A DNA stretch of 64,000 nucleotides, taken from assembly GCA_000499405.2 (NCBI GenBank), contig HG738137.1, positions 25,475,843-25,539,842 on the forward strand. The letters run 5' to 3'. The position numbers and the translations under genes were made by a program. The DNA comes from Onchocerca volvulus. Lineage: Eukaryota; Nematoda; Chromadorea; Rhabditida; Onchocercidae. Positions 1-30,900 of the stretch are shown piece by piece (position 1 is the stretch's first letter; each line of letters opens with the position of its first letter). The notes beneath the pieces were generated by a model. That model was not told the DNA's origin. It worked only from the letters and a program-made list of their open reading frames with translations, and ran no database searches.

Positions 1-29
1 GAAATTTAATTCGAAATGATTTCTTCCAG

Positions 30-15930
<15,901 letters not shown>

Positions 15931-18900
15931 TTACAAGAAATCATCTCGAGCTTCTTTTGGCATAGTATCTGTTTGCACAGCATCAAAAAGACGCTCCGGT
16001 TCCATTAACAATATTCGATGCAGCCGCTGTCGAGCCAATACACTTCCGGTACAGGTAATTAGCAATTGTTCATGTTCCGTTGTACGACTCATTATTTCGT
16101 TTACACCAGACCATTTCTGGAACAAATATGGGATGGATTTGCGAATTGAAAAATCGCTAAGTGTTATTTAAATTCGATGAAAAATTATCAAACTTAGGTT
16201 TATATCAACAAAATCAGCATGTTTTTAGTCAAGATAAATTTTGAAAACGAGGATAAGCCCTGAGAGAAAAAACAATCAGTTTAAATTTAAAATTTTGTTT
16301 TAGTTTAAGTTTAGGATTTTTTTGGTACAAAAAAAAAAACAAGTCACAGGTTGTATTAAGATAGTAAACCAATAGATCTATTTCTTTTCTTCTGAGTATG
16401 ATCAAATTCATATCTTTCATTTTCAAGATTCAAATCTTGAACCGATTTTTTTAGAACATTTTCACCTATATAACCAATGGAGGATGATTGATAAGATTGC
16501 ATTTCCTTTGTGTCTAAGATTATTCAAATAATTGTTTTCTCTTAGTACTCTTCGCCTGGGAACCAAATTTTCAATATCAATTGATAATATTTTCAACTGA
16601 TAATACTTTCAATTGATAATATTATGATGCGTTGTCAATTATAGCTTGATGACGAATGACAGCATTAAAGATACTTAGCATTATTTTGCATTTCAATCAC
16701 TGGATAATAAAGATTTATTTCGTTTTCCAAAATGATAGAAAAATTTTCAGAGCATAGTCAATAAATATATTAAAGTTCAAATTTGTCAAATATATATTAG
16801 AAGAACTTTAAATATAAAATAGTAAGTCAAAGAAAATTTTTCTTTTTTTTTTTTTTTCATTCATTATGATCAATGCATCATTATTAAAAAAGCAACAACG
16901 ATATATACCTTAAGTGCAGCATTGATTCGTTGCAAATTGAGATCTTTATGACAGCAAAGTTCACCGGATACGATTACTGGAAAATCTGATTCACCAAAAT
17001 CCCATGCGTATTTTGCAATACCACCATTACTATGATTGTCATTATCAATATCATTATTTTGCGTGATTCGAAGAGCATCAAATTCGGCTGTTATAGCGAT
17101 ATGATGAAATGCGCGAAATGCCACCTGATTTAAAAAAAACAAAATGAAATTTCAAGAAAAGTTGAAACTATTTTTAAGCCCTAAAAACTTGAGAACTTGT
17201 AAAGTATTTCTTAAAATTCCAAAGTCTCACAACCAATATTTACATGAACAAATAAATGATTTTATATTTTCAATTTTCAACACAGCATTATTAATAATTA
17301 TATTATGGCAGGAAATGTCTTGGTTGAGAAAAGCTTTTATAATTCAATCGTTATATTCCCAAAAAAATTTCCTTAATGGAATAATCTTTTTTGGATCTGA
17401 AATAAAAATTTATTGGAAATAATAAAAAACTTGCAATATAAAGAGCAGACCACTGTTCTGGTCTCGTAAAGATTGAAGCACTTTTCATTCCTTGCATCAT
17501 GCCGCCCAATCGAAAACGTATAGAATTCGCATAAGCAAACTGCCTGCTTGCCAAGTAACGCAAAAATGCGAAAAGTATTTCACCAGAACTATATGCAAGT
17601 TCAACTGTTTCTGGATTATCTGGTAAATAATCCAGCTACAATAATTATGGATAAATTTTGAATCAATATGATTTAGAAATCTTCGCATATCATATGAAAC
17701 AAAATTTTACTGTTAACTATTTCATTTTTTATTAAACATTATTTAAGATCACTGCTCAATATACCTGAGGAAAATTCGAAAAACATAAGAGTTCTGCAAA
17801 GAAAATTATGTTGAAAATAAAAGCTCTGCAAAAAAAAAAAAAATTGAAGCTTTGAATTGTTTAAATTCAAAGCTTTCATTCCAAATGGAAAAATTTATTG
17901 AAAAAATTCGAATAATAATTAATTACAATAATTTTCTGCTCCATTTATTTTTACCTTTTCAAAATAAATAGGATGCTTGTTCATCAGCTCATCAGATGTT
18001 TGTTTACCATGTAATATTCCAACAGTAAATTGTAAAAACAAAATGACAGCATGTACTCTTCGTAATGCGGAACGCTCGTATATTCCTTCTGTTCTCAACC
18101 AATTATCAATGACAAAACATAGCATTTCAACTTTTGACCCATATCTGCAAAAATAAATTCAATGAGACATTAAATTTCAAAAAAATTAAAACTAAAACCG
18201 TTTTAAACAATCATTTTACATGATTCTTTCACCAAACACATCAAATAACATCTCATATGTAGTGCACATTACTGCAGATCGTGCTATATGCTCATTTTCC
18301 TTGCTTCATTTGCGACTCTTATATTATTCAGATTAATTACTAACAATATACTCTTGAACAAGAAAATTATTTGTGAATCTATTACCTCTGAGAATATCGC
18401 ACAAATCCTTCAAGTCGCATTGGTCCTAACGACATTTCATTAACAAATTTGTTTAGTGCAGTATGACGATAATAGCAAAAAGTTTCAATTACTCGTGTAA
18501 GATAGTTCGCTAGAGGGTTTATTAATGGTGGTGGTGATTTTAACATCAGTATCTGGAATTTAATAATTTTGAAAACGTACTTAATTCACTTTAACAATAA
18601 TTAATTATTTTATAGCTCGAGAGATTTTGTTCATCAGTAAGCTTAAATTCGTAAATCTTTATGAACTATATGTTTGGAATAACTACCGTTTATTCATATT
18701 TCTTGAAACTGCTTGAAAAAATATACAAACACTTGCAATTTGACGCTTGACGATTGATAAAATATCCCAAACTATCCATGGAAAAGACCGGAATTCGGAA
18801 GATGATCTGAAAGAGCTGGCATATGTTACCGCATACCACGCTTTAGCTTTCGTGATCAGCGCCATATTCCAGCGCATTCCACGTTTTCCAGATGAATCCA

Positions 18901-21900
18901 CCGTTACAAAATCAGATTCTTCTCCGAATTCCTATACATATAAATACGTCAAACATTTTAATTTTTAAATTTCATGTGAGTTTTTTAAGATTATCTTAAT
19001 GAAAATTTCATTGGTACGATATTTTTTTTCGAAAAACTCTTCGTGATAAATCAGTAAACCTTGAAAAATTCACGCCTAAAATATGCAAAAATACGACTGT
19101 ATCGTAGTTCGACAATTTTATCTGAATGATAAAACGAATAATCATCTTTCTCCATGTCAGTTATCCTTTTGATTGTCAAGCTATGTCCAGATATTACAGA
19201 AGCTTCATCAGAAATTCCATATTCATCCAATAATTGCTGAAAAATCCATCGCGAAAAAATAGATTCTTAATTCTTTTTGCTTAATTCACTGTGGAATACG
19301 CTGGTGAGTTATTATTTAAATTGTCTGATCTTAGATGACAAATGAAATAGTATCTTGTCAACTTTTTTAAAACCTTCAAGATTGTGCTGCGCCGTCTTAC
19401 AACACTGTAAGCACCCAAAATTGATCCACGCTGAAACAATGTATTATATGTTGCATTAAGAAATATATATATACCTGTATTCTTGAGTAATATTCATCCC
19501 TTAAAAGCAGACTCTTTTGAATCAATTTTGGTTGTTCATAAAACAAGTTTTCGTCATAAAGTTGTGGATCACAATAATCGGTAAATTTTGTCGCCTGAAC
19601 CATTTCCGAGATATCTTCAACTTTTTTTGCTTTCCTGAAACATTGAATTTTTGGTACGTAACAATTAAATCTAAATGCCCATGAGCAATTCATACTCCAA
19701 ATTTGTCATTTTATATATATAGGCAATTTCCCTAACTTTCCTTAAACTTTTTTTTATTTGATCTGAATTAAAGACCATCTTCATCATACATCTGGATACT
19801 TTATAGAAAATTATAATTTACCTATACAATTCACCAAGCAATCGCTTGCTTCTGTAGGACGGTTTTATGATATTTTGCATATAATCTGGTATAACTTCGC
19901 ATTGTTCATGTGATATTAGTGGTTTCGCTTGCACACCTGTTTTTGGAAAATCAACAGCAACAGCACATTTACGAGCAATATCATCACATATTTCGCTGAA
20001 AAAAAATTAATCGGTCTTTTTTAAATATATATTTTTTAAATTTTGTAAAATTCATTGACGAACAATACTGAGTGACTATATAATAATTGCTATATGATCG
20101 CTATAAAAACATGCAAGTAGATTATCTACCACAAATAACTAACTTCTTAGGAAAAAAAAGAGGAGAATAACTTGCTGGAAAAGGCCAAGTCGATCGCACA
20201 TGATCAAGTGTGCATTGGACATTCGACCAATTGAATCCTGATTGAGATATTTCAGGAAAAAATCTATCATATCATCCGTCTATAAACATACCCATTGCCA
20301 ATGACATCATTTTCAATTCTAATAAATTATGAGTAACTTCAGTGGATTGAATTCCGAAACAAATTCTAATCACCAGGATCATTCAATCATTTATCTCGTA
20401 CAGTGACAATATGGCGAAGGTATCCTGTATTTCAAAACAGTGTTTCAAATGTAAATTTTCAAAATTCTACTCTTTCTTTGAAACTTTATTAATTTAATTT
20501 CAATTATTCTAGATTTATGTTCCAAAAAAAAAAAAGATAACATACAGTGGGCGGTGTATCGTATTCAACTGGTTTCGATTTTGGAAAAAACATTGCTTGT
20601 TCATTATTCTCAAAAAATAATTCTTTATCGAATATAACAGTATACTCATCACCATCCAAATCACTTCCTGAAAACCACAACAAATTCTATCAAATTGTAT
20701 AATTACTACAAATTAACAAAAAATGAAATAAAACTTGAAAAATGGCATTAATTGAATTAATAAAATCTTTAAAAAAATATATGCATGTAAGACGTAAAAG
20801 TGAAAAAAAAAAAGAAGGCAAATAAGAGCAAGAGGGATAAATGAAAAAAAAAATGCGAATAAAAGTAAAGGAAATTATAATTTAAGATGAAAGTAAGTCG
20901 CAAAATGAATTTAGAAGCAAATTAATAAAAACTAGAAACCTGACAAATTTTAAATCTAACCAGCCATTTCATCAGAATGTGGACGTGGGCCATAACGTGG
21001 AAATACAATAACATCACAAAGATGTGACAGCGCATCTTGATAAACTGCTTCAAAAATGCGAACATCACCTGCCACATGACATGGATTCTTCGTCACCATT
21101 ACTGTTCCTGAGGAAACAAAGTTTTTAAAAAAAAAAATCCGGTTTTTCTGAAAACTTCTTAGTCTTCAAATTTCGTTGAATTGCTTGATTTTAAAACATG
21201 GAAATTACATTACAAAGCAATATTTTTCTCCAGTATCCCACAAATAGCAAATATATAACTTCATTTATACAAATGTACCCATTTAACACATTTTTTCATT
21301 CTTTTCAGAACTGCAACTAAAGGATAATATCGAGCTATTTTGTTAGATTGAAAAATCGAAGAAAAAAACGAAACATCCTATCTTCCCTTAAATTATTTAA
21401 AAAAAAAAAAAAAAAAAAAAAAAGAAAGTGAAATTGCAATTCGAAAAAATAAAATTTCAGAAGAAAATAAAAATATTAGGGGAATTCCAGTTCCAGGTTT
21501 CTTACCTGTATAAACGATTTTCTTCCCCGAGACATACTGTACAGACGGCGAATATTGCAAAAAAACTTGTCCATATTGGAGTAATCCAGTATCATCAACA
21601 ACTCCGTACATTGTACGACCCATTGAACTGGGTAAAAAAATTTTGGATTTACTCAACTGCAATTCTAAAAATAATGCTAGCAGCATAATTTTTCTTAATT
21701 AGAATTTCTTTGTTAAAGTAATATTGCTAAATTTTGATTGGAGATTTCAAAATATTTCTGTTTTTTAGAAATTTGAGTAATTATTTTCAATTAAGAGATG
21801 ATGAGAAATTTCCCAAAGATTTCGTTAAAAAACTGAGGCTATTAATTCAAATTTTAAATAAAATCAGAAAAATGTAAACTAACTTATGTTGTATCTATGT

Positions 21901-24900
21901 ATGGCAAACAATAATGAACGAAAGAACGGTTCATTGGTGAATGTAATACCAGAGCTGTGCAATTGATGGAAATCAATTGGAAGTGATAAACGTGAACTGA
22001 GCTCTTCGGTAGCATCATTTTCATCAAACATCATACCTGAAAATCGCATTTAAGGAATGAAAAAATACGGCTCGGATTCCTACTCAAGAAAAATTCGGAT
22101 CTTTCAGAAAACCTGACCACTTTCATATGTTAACAACTGACACATCTTATTAAGGTAAAAAAAAATCTAATTACCCGTCCAAATCTCTTCAAGTAGAACT
22201 GAATCGTTTTGAGGCTAAATGAAAATTCTGAAATATGTGCGTTTTGAGAAATCTAAAAATACTCCGTTATTACATTCTGTACAATACAAAGTTCTCCAAA
22301 TTCCTCAAATGATTTAAAATAAGTAAAATAGCTAACCGGCTAGTTTATTAAGCTCCAATTCTAAAAGCGAATGTATCCGATTGCAAACTTTTATATGTAA
22401 ATGCCGACTTTGTTTCTTAGAAACCTATAAATTCAAAGTATGTAATTGTATTTCAAAATATGTCATTTTGTATTAAAATATGATTCAAAAAATTTATTAT
22501 TAAGACCAATGACTTATGAATACAGATGAAACGATTAACAACAAATTAAGTTATGCATTCAAATCTCAAAATAATAAAGTTTTATTCGAAAAAAAAAGAA
22601 TGATTACTTGATCCAAAATCATAATCAATGGTCGATTTAAGCAAACTGGTGAAGGCATTGAATATTTAACCACTTCTATTTCAGCTGCACTTTCTTCATC
22701 ATCTTCAAATTTTTTTTGACTTTTCCGGAAAATAACATTTGCTTGGCCCAATTTATCCAACAATGGATCAGTGCATAGCACACCTTTGAAACCTTTAAAT
22801 CGCACCTGAAATTTCAAGGTGTCTATGAAAGTCTAGAAAATTCGAAAAAAAATTTAATTTGATAATTGGATTTTTCGTTTCGTGTAAGTCCAATTTAATA
22901 ACAGCAACGTTAAGCACAATAATATAATCCGAATGCATACTTGATAACAGGATGGTGTAGGATGTATGCCCAATACTTTAGCAATTCGATCAGCGTATTT
23001 CTTAGAAATCCTTCCGATACCATCCGAGAAATTAAAAACTTCACCAGTTTCTGGATGTATGATACCACCCATAATATCATCTTCACATTTCCAGTTATTC
23101 CTTTCCAGCATTATTGTTGGCTAAAAAAAACTTTTCACTCTTGATCAGAAAAAATAAAAATGTTGAGGAATAAACACGAAGAAAAATGGACTGAAAAAAT
23201 TGAAAAATGCAGAAAAAGAATCAGAAAATTTGAAATTATGCATATGCAATCAATCTGATCAATGTAAAGATAACAAACGTTAACAGAATAATATACTCAA
23301 GATAACAAGAAACATTTACGACTCGGATAAATAGTTAGCTTCATAAATTGGAATCTTCAAGTGACAAAGGTTTGGTAAGTCGAATGATGGAATTAAAGAG
23401 ACAATTAATTAATTTTTTATCTTCATTATTTCAGCCATTGATAGAGTTAGCTAGAGAAATTAACAAAATGTGATGAACTGAATTTATTTCTAAATGAATG
23501 AATTAATAAATATTTTTTCCTTGAACAATATTTTTCATGTTTTATTAAATAATCCAATAGCATTTGAATAGATGAAATGTAAAATAAACAATAACAGAAA
23601 TTTTAATTAGCAATTAATGAAAACACGTGCGAGAATTCGATGAAAGTAAAGGAATAAGAGATAAATAAAGGGTAAAGAAGAAAGAAGCGAAAGATAGAAA
23701 ATTAAGAGTAGAAAAAATGAAAAGGTGAGCGCGAAAAAGTAACGATGAATATTTGAAAGGATATTATTAGAGATTTGAGAAGAGATTATTTACCTGTGCT
23801 TGTGTAAAGCATTGTCCCATACGCGACATCAATTTGGGGACATTTTTCGAAGCCGTAAAATCACCCATCCAATGTCTAATATCGTCAACGTTACAAATAA
23901 TTTCACCATGTAATCTATCATTAACAACGGCATCCGAATACATATAGCAACCGCCATCACGCATCTTAAATTAATATATTTAATGTTTTATCAAAATATT
24001 TTTATTAAAACTCCGAAATATACAGATCGAAAAATTAAAAAATACTTTTCCAATTTCGTGTATTCAAATTTAATGAACACTTCTAAGAATTCTTCCAGAT
24101 ATTTAATTCAATTTCTTATTCATTATTTTAAAATGGGATTGAAAGCAGGGACAAAGTTTTTATCTTCATCGCTAGCTCTAAGTAAACAAAATATAATGAA
24201 TTTAGATTATTTCGAAATGAATAAATCAACGGATGTTTTTAACGGACCTGTGAATTAGACCACGCAAGGAACTGATAATGCCTTGATGCTATATGGAGAC
24301 CTGTTCCAAGTGTTCTATATACCAAATCCGGAATTATTAAGGATTGATCTGAAATCAATCAATGTTGAATTAATGAGTAATTTTAATAAGGTGGTAGGTA
24401 GAACGTATTTCGATTTTTAACAAAAATCCTTATAGCTTTTAATGACTCTGAACAAATCCATGATATTCATAAAGCCTTCAATAAATGGCTCAGTTTGAAT
24501 GTGAAAAATTCGGCCTAGAATACTTAATATATGCAAATGCTAATCAATGAAACTACTAGTATTATTTGCTGATTCAGGTAAAAAGTAATTCTTTAATTCA
24601 AGTACATCGCAACTCCAAGTTATGGCTCAACCATTACGGTAAAACAATTTTGCAAATCATGATTGCCAAACAAAATGGATCATTATCTTTACGGCTAAAC
24701 ATGTCATTTTTCAATCTTTCGTAATCTATCACATGACTTTTTTTTTTCCTAAACATCAATGCATTATATTATTATTATTATAGGAAAATATCAGGAAAAA
24801 CTAGACCTTGTAAAGCGCGGCCTCGTGAAAATTCTTTTGGTACAAGTCGCTGACCATTATCATCTCGAAATACACAACGCAATGCGTATTCTTCGCCAAA

Positions 24901-27900
24901 ATGACGTATTACGCGATTCGTCATCATTGCCTCCGGTGGTAAAAGCAAAAGTCGCAAAGGAGTTGCTATAACCTGAAAAGAGATATTAAAAAGCAATATT
25001 ACAATAAATTAACCTTTTATTAGAACCCATCAATAAGCAAAAGTCATGACTAAGTTTTTCTTTTCTTTTCCTCTCTTTTTTTTTTTTTAAATTGAAGATA
25101 ATTACTTTGCGAATTAAGACACAATTACGAGGTAGATCTGACAATGATTCAGCCTCTTCATCAGTCGATACTCTTCGCAAAGCATTTAGTTTTTGGAAAT
25201 ACTTATGCTCGAAAAAATTAAGTAATGAGATGCGTCGTTTTTCATCCACAGCCGCCAAAGCAGAATCCAAAGTCTCCTCACAAGCTAATAAGCATTCCTG
25301 AAACAAGTGCATATATATAGTGACATTACTTGAGATCTAACATAATATTTTAATTTCTTTTCTTTAAATAATATAATTTTTGCAAAGTTATTATCCCTTT
25401 AAACTGTTATCTCTATCCTAAAATTTCATCAATTTCATAGTATTATTCATGCATTCTTTTTCATACATTTACATAAATACTATCACTTCCAATAGTGACT
25501 CATCTGATCTTAATTATATTCTTATTTTTTGCAGAAAATATAGGATGATACTTTCCGAGTCTTGGAATATATATATATCCATGATAAAAAATCATAAAAC
25601 TTGGATTAAATTTAAGCAGAAATACTTCAAATCATAATTGTAGTCTGATTAACAAAGAAAAATTCAGCTAAATTTATTAATTTTGTAATTGTAATGAATG
25701 AAATTAATTAAATTAATCAAAAAACATTTTTTAATACCTGAGCAGTGTAATGAATCCTTTCGAAAAAAATATTATCATAGGAAGATGGCGAAACATCGAA
25801 AAGCTGATCTTTCACAATACTTCCTCTACTTAGCAGTGCTTGCAGTGCATAATTCAATCTAGAATTGTCATATTAATCACCATGTGATAGAAGTTCACAG
25901 TATTTAATGGGAGCAGGAAACAATAATAGAAAACTGTGAGTATAATCAATTAAATCACTAATTGTAATAAAAGAAAAGGAAAAAATTAATATCGTAAACA
26001 GAATCATTGGAATTTCAACGATTATTTTCGAACTTCTTTCAATTTCAAAATTCTTGATTCAGTACAGAAAAGAAGAAAATGCTTTCAACAGTCCTTAAAG
26101 ATGTAATATAAATTAAATACCTAAATGATGGTAGTTCTAAAATATGAACATTCGAAATTTCTCGTCGAGGAATTTTCATAATTGCTGCAAAAAATATTCG
26201 ACAGTTTGCTCGACGTTTCCATCGTGCGACGATTTCAAATAACTGACGTGTTGGAGCCTTCAAAAAACAAACACTAAAATATTTGATTTCCTGAAGTTAT
26301 AAATTGAAAAGAAAAAAACCGATATCTGAGGGAAATGATGAAAAATCCGTAAAATTTATAGCAGTTTCATTTATTGGCAAAGAATATAAAGTTTCTTTGC
26401 TTACTGAAACATGTTCAACCTGAAAATGTTAAACATAAAGCCAAAGAAAAGGTTTAACAATCATTCCTTTTTAAATGGAGAAAAGATGTGTCATATTTCG
26501 TGGATAGAAGAATATCAAACATGCTGACATACATTTTTATGCCATTGCATAAGTTACAATGAAGTTAGAAGAAAGATTTATCAGATTTTACTGCTCACTT
26601 GGAACACTTATTGCTGAATTATTACCAATTTTGTACTTAATGCGCGTCTTTCCCAGTCAAGTGTTTCATCGGGAAACATTCCTTCCGGTTTCACCATTTC
26701 TTTCGGCATCGAAAAACCAAACCATGATGACCCAGCCAAAGTTTCCTGCATAACAATTCAATTTATTTGTAAAATCAGCTTTCGTAGAATCACATTCTTG
26801 CTTAAAACTAACAAAGGAAAAATCTGGACGATGATTCCGCCAGATTTTTGTAAAAACAACTGGTCAATTTAAAAAAACCTGCGAACAACCGGCGAAATGT
26901 TTGCTTCCCGGAAAACTCCTTACACGTATCCAATCGCGACACTGCTCAATATTTAATACCCTCTTTCCATTTGTCATAACTCGAGGTACCGCTTCCCACA
27001 ACTGCATTTTAAGTTATCAAAAATATAATTTGAGTGCATACAAAATTGAAAATATCAAACAATATCTCGAAAATGCTAACACTATCATATTTTAAGTTCA
27101 ACTAGTCTAAGTTCATACTATCTTATAAATATCAGCCGCTATTTAGGACAATAGTACTTTCGCAAATATTATTTATTTCCGAATTTATGTGAATCAAGTT
27201 GTTTTTTAGTCTATTAGTCTGAATTTCCAAAAATATGTCCGTAAATTATACTGATAAATAAGAGCACAACCAAAATAAATTTCAAGATTTCGAGAAACAA
27301 AAAAAAAAGGTAAAGTATTAACCTGTGGTGGGTATCGTAAACAAATATAAATATAGTTATCTCTTTCATCTGGATCCGAATCACAATCAACAATAATCGT
27401 ATGAAATGAACTATATGTGATAACAAATTTATAGCCTGTATATGACAATCCATCATGACAGCGGGCAATATTCTCGATAGCAAAATAAATAGTTAGCAAT
27501 CGTCGATCATGTTCAAAATGTGCCCAAGATAATAGTGTATGATTGCCTAAAATTTCAATTTGTTGAGTAATATTTACAGATTTTTAAAAATTTTACGATA
27601 TTTAGTTTTAAAATTGTTAAAACTGTTTAATTAGAACTTGAAACGACAGAAAAATCTCTAGCTACACTGATCATCTAAAACAAATGAAGCAATTTAATTT
27701 ACATAAAACTAAAATACTAAGAATCTTCTAAATTTTTTCAATGAAAAACACAACAAACTAATAAAAATTTAGGTTCGTAGTTTTATTTCTGTGTTGTTGT
27801 TGCGTTTGACTGGAAAATTTTAATTTGCATCAAATTTTGTTTACAATTCATTTTCAAGCAGGCAAAAATTGATTAAATTTCAAAACTGCATTACTTTCTA

Positions 27901-30900
27901 CTGAATCTCCTATATAATTATCGTATATAAAGTTAAAAAAATTTGTATAATTGTCAAAAATTAAGTCTACTTATTCATTCTGAAATATGATGAACAGATT
28001 AAACAACAATCAACAGCAATATAGACCTTAATTAGCGTTGATGAATGATTCAGAATTCCAATTTATATCCCTAAAATTACTATCATTTTGGAAAAAAAAT
28101 AAATACTCACCAGCAGCATCATTCATTTTCGTTTCATATATCGAATTTACGACTGATTTATTACTAGATGTGTTATACTTTGTCACATATTCCCCACGGA
28201 TGAAAAATAATCCCATATTTGGCATATTACCAATTCCCATCCAAAGTATGTCTACATTCGCATGATCAGCTCTGTAAATGATACATCATCGTGATTCTAT
28301 TTTTAACTGAAGTTTCGAGTAAAAAATTAGGAAGCAAAAAATTTGGATGAATTTCTTTATATGTTTAAAAACCATATTTCGAATAAATCTCGAAATAATC
28401 AATAAAATTTTTGATTATTTCTCTGAAATTCAGCAAAAAAAAAAAAGAAAAAAAAAGAGAAAGATAGGAAATGGAGATTATCCTAGTAATGAAGGAAGCC
28501 ATGAAAATTTAAAACTATCTTCATGGTTTTCAACTAATTTTTCTCTTCTGTCTAGCATTGTTGATCTTTCTTTTCTGTCCTTATCAAAAGGATGATAAAA
28601 AGCAATGAGCAAAGCAAACATCTAATCTCCAAAAATCCCACAACCTTACAAACCTGACCTTATTTCCCAAGAGAAGACTGATTTGTCGGAGATATTTTTA
28701 GGAGAAACCAAAAGAACGGACAGATTTAAAAAAAAAAAAAAAAGAAGTAACTGCAAATGACCACCTTATGTCTGTTAATATTCGATCGATATTTCGTATT
28801 TCCATGTAAGGTTGCATTTCAAGACTGTATCTGAAAAATTATAACTACATTTCAAAACTACATCAGTATTTAAAATTGGCATAAAAAAATTTACAAAGAA
28901 AAAGATACCATAAATTAAGATAAAAAAATTGTGAGGAATTTACCCAGACTCTATAATGAATGATTTCGTAAAATCGATCAATGCCTCTTGATCCGATCTT
29001 TTATCACAAGAAAGTTCAATTCCAACATGAACTTCAACACATTTTTCTTCGTAAGCTGCTTGCAGGCATGGTATTAATTCGCCAAAAGATCGAATTGAAC
29101 ATTTACACTGTAAAATGAAAAATCAAAATTTTGAAATCGTTTCATTTAAGAAGTGTTTCCTTAAAATTTTTACTTTTAAGAATTTTTCGAATTAGGGTGA
29201 ATGAAATTAAAGAGTTTCATAAAAATAAAAGTCTTTAATTCCTCCGATTTCGAAAACATATGAAATTCTTTTTTCGCTACGATGCAAACATTTATCAAGA
29301 ACCTATTATGTATAAAGGAAACAAATATTTGAAATTGAATATTAGATTAACACCTTTCTTCAAATTGAATATTATTAGTAGAAAAAAAGCATTTATAAGT
29401 AAAATTTTCACTGGGATTTTTAATTTAATATAAAAAAAAACTAATCTACGAAAATAACAAAATATAAATTGAAGCAAACATACGTTTTGCAGAATCTTTC
29501 TGAGTATGCACTTGATTTGTTCCTTCGGAACGCCTTCTATCGAGATCACAAATTTCAAGCTCACAATGATAAACCTGTAACTTCGCAAATGACTGCATTA
29601 ATGGAAGCAGAGAAAACTGAAGTAATCAATATCAGAAAGATCTAAAATGAACAATCAGGTGTGTTACTTACTAAAACTATTAGATGTTGCTAAGGAAATG
29701 CAATAGACCCGGCCTAATATTGGCCTCCTGAAATGAAGGCCAATATAAGACCGAATCTATTTCAAAACTATTTCATACAAATAATCCATTAATTTAGATA
29801 TTCAACTGAGTGCATGCAAATTAATGGTTAGAATTTAAACTAAATTACTGATAATCAATAATCTAAGCATCAAATAAATGTAGCAAATAGTTGACATGAA
29901 ATAATTTATTTTTCAAAAAAATTTATATTAGAAAGTGCAGATTTAAACCACAATAATACAAAAAATACTTCAATAAATATATTGAACGATTCTTAATCTT
30001 TCATGATACTCAAAATGATAATTTTAAATCTCAAATAAACTTAAAAAAAAAAAGATCACCTTTGTTCTACTGCCATTGAATGCTCTCCATTTGAGCAGTT
30101 TTCATTTATCAGACTGTTTCGGATTGGTTCTGAAGATGAAGATGAAGATGGATTCCGTGTAGATTCTGCTAATCTGTAACCTTCAATCATGGATTGTCCG
30201 AGCGGTAAAGAACTTGACGTACTGGGTGTATCGTTCATAAATTCGAATGCCATTTCAATCATAGCATCAATATTTCCATTTGTTTCTTTTAGCAGACGAT
30301 GAATTTGTTCGATTGTTAAGCATGGAAACATATCCTACAATAGTGTATTTAATAAGATCATTTATTTCGTATTGTAAATAACTGATAACCATCATCATTT
30401 ACTTTATAACTTTTTGGAAAAATGATCATATCATTTGCTTTATGCTGTTAAAAAATAACTGATAATATCAACTATTCAAATAATCTGTCACTTAAGCATT
30501 TAGCTCATCTTTTTGATATATTCAAGCAAGAAAGATGATTCATTAAACTAAGAAAATAATGAACACAAATATTGCACAGTTCTAGCTTCCTTTTCCTAAC
30601 TTTCAGTTCCTAAAATACTTATTGATAAATTTAAACTAATTGTAATGAAATAAATAAATTTGCGGGAAAAAGAAAAAGATGAATAAAAAGAATTCTAATA
30701 CGTTTAAGATCGCTTAAGAATGAATCTTAAGAATGCTTAAGATTCATACAATTTTCTGATATTATATTCTGATTAAAGAGATATAGGATTCTGAAACTTA
30801 TAATGAAACAGCAAATAGCCTATGCGAGTAGACTGAGCTAATAATAAATGATTTCTAATAAAGTCAAATATATTGAAATATCGGGTTGAAGTTCTTATAA

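Noticed and set aside
26282..26404. Longer version of the 15-nt RdRP exon, extending to 26282
   Set aside because: The extended exon would leave phase 1 and put a stop in the next conserved exon. The internal GTAAGC donor keeps the frame.
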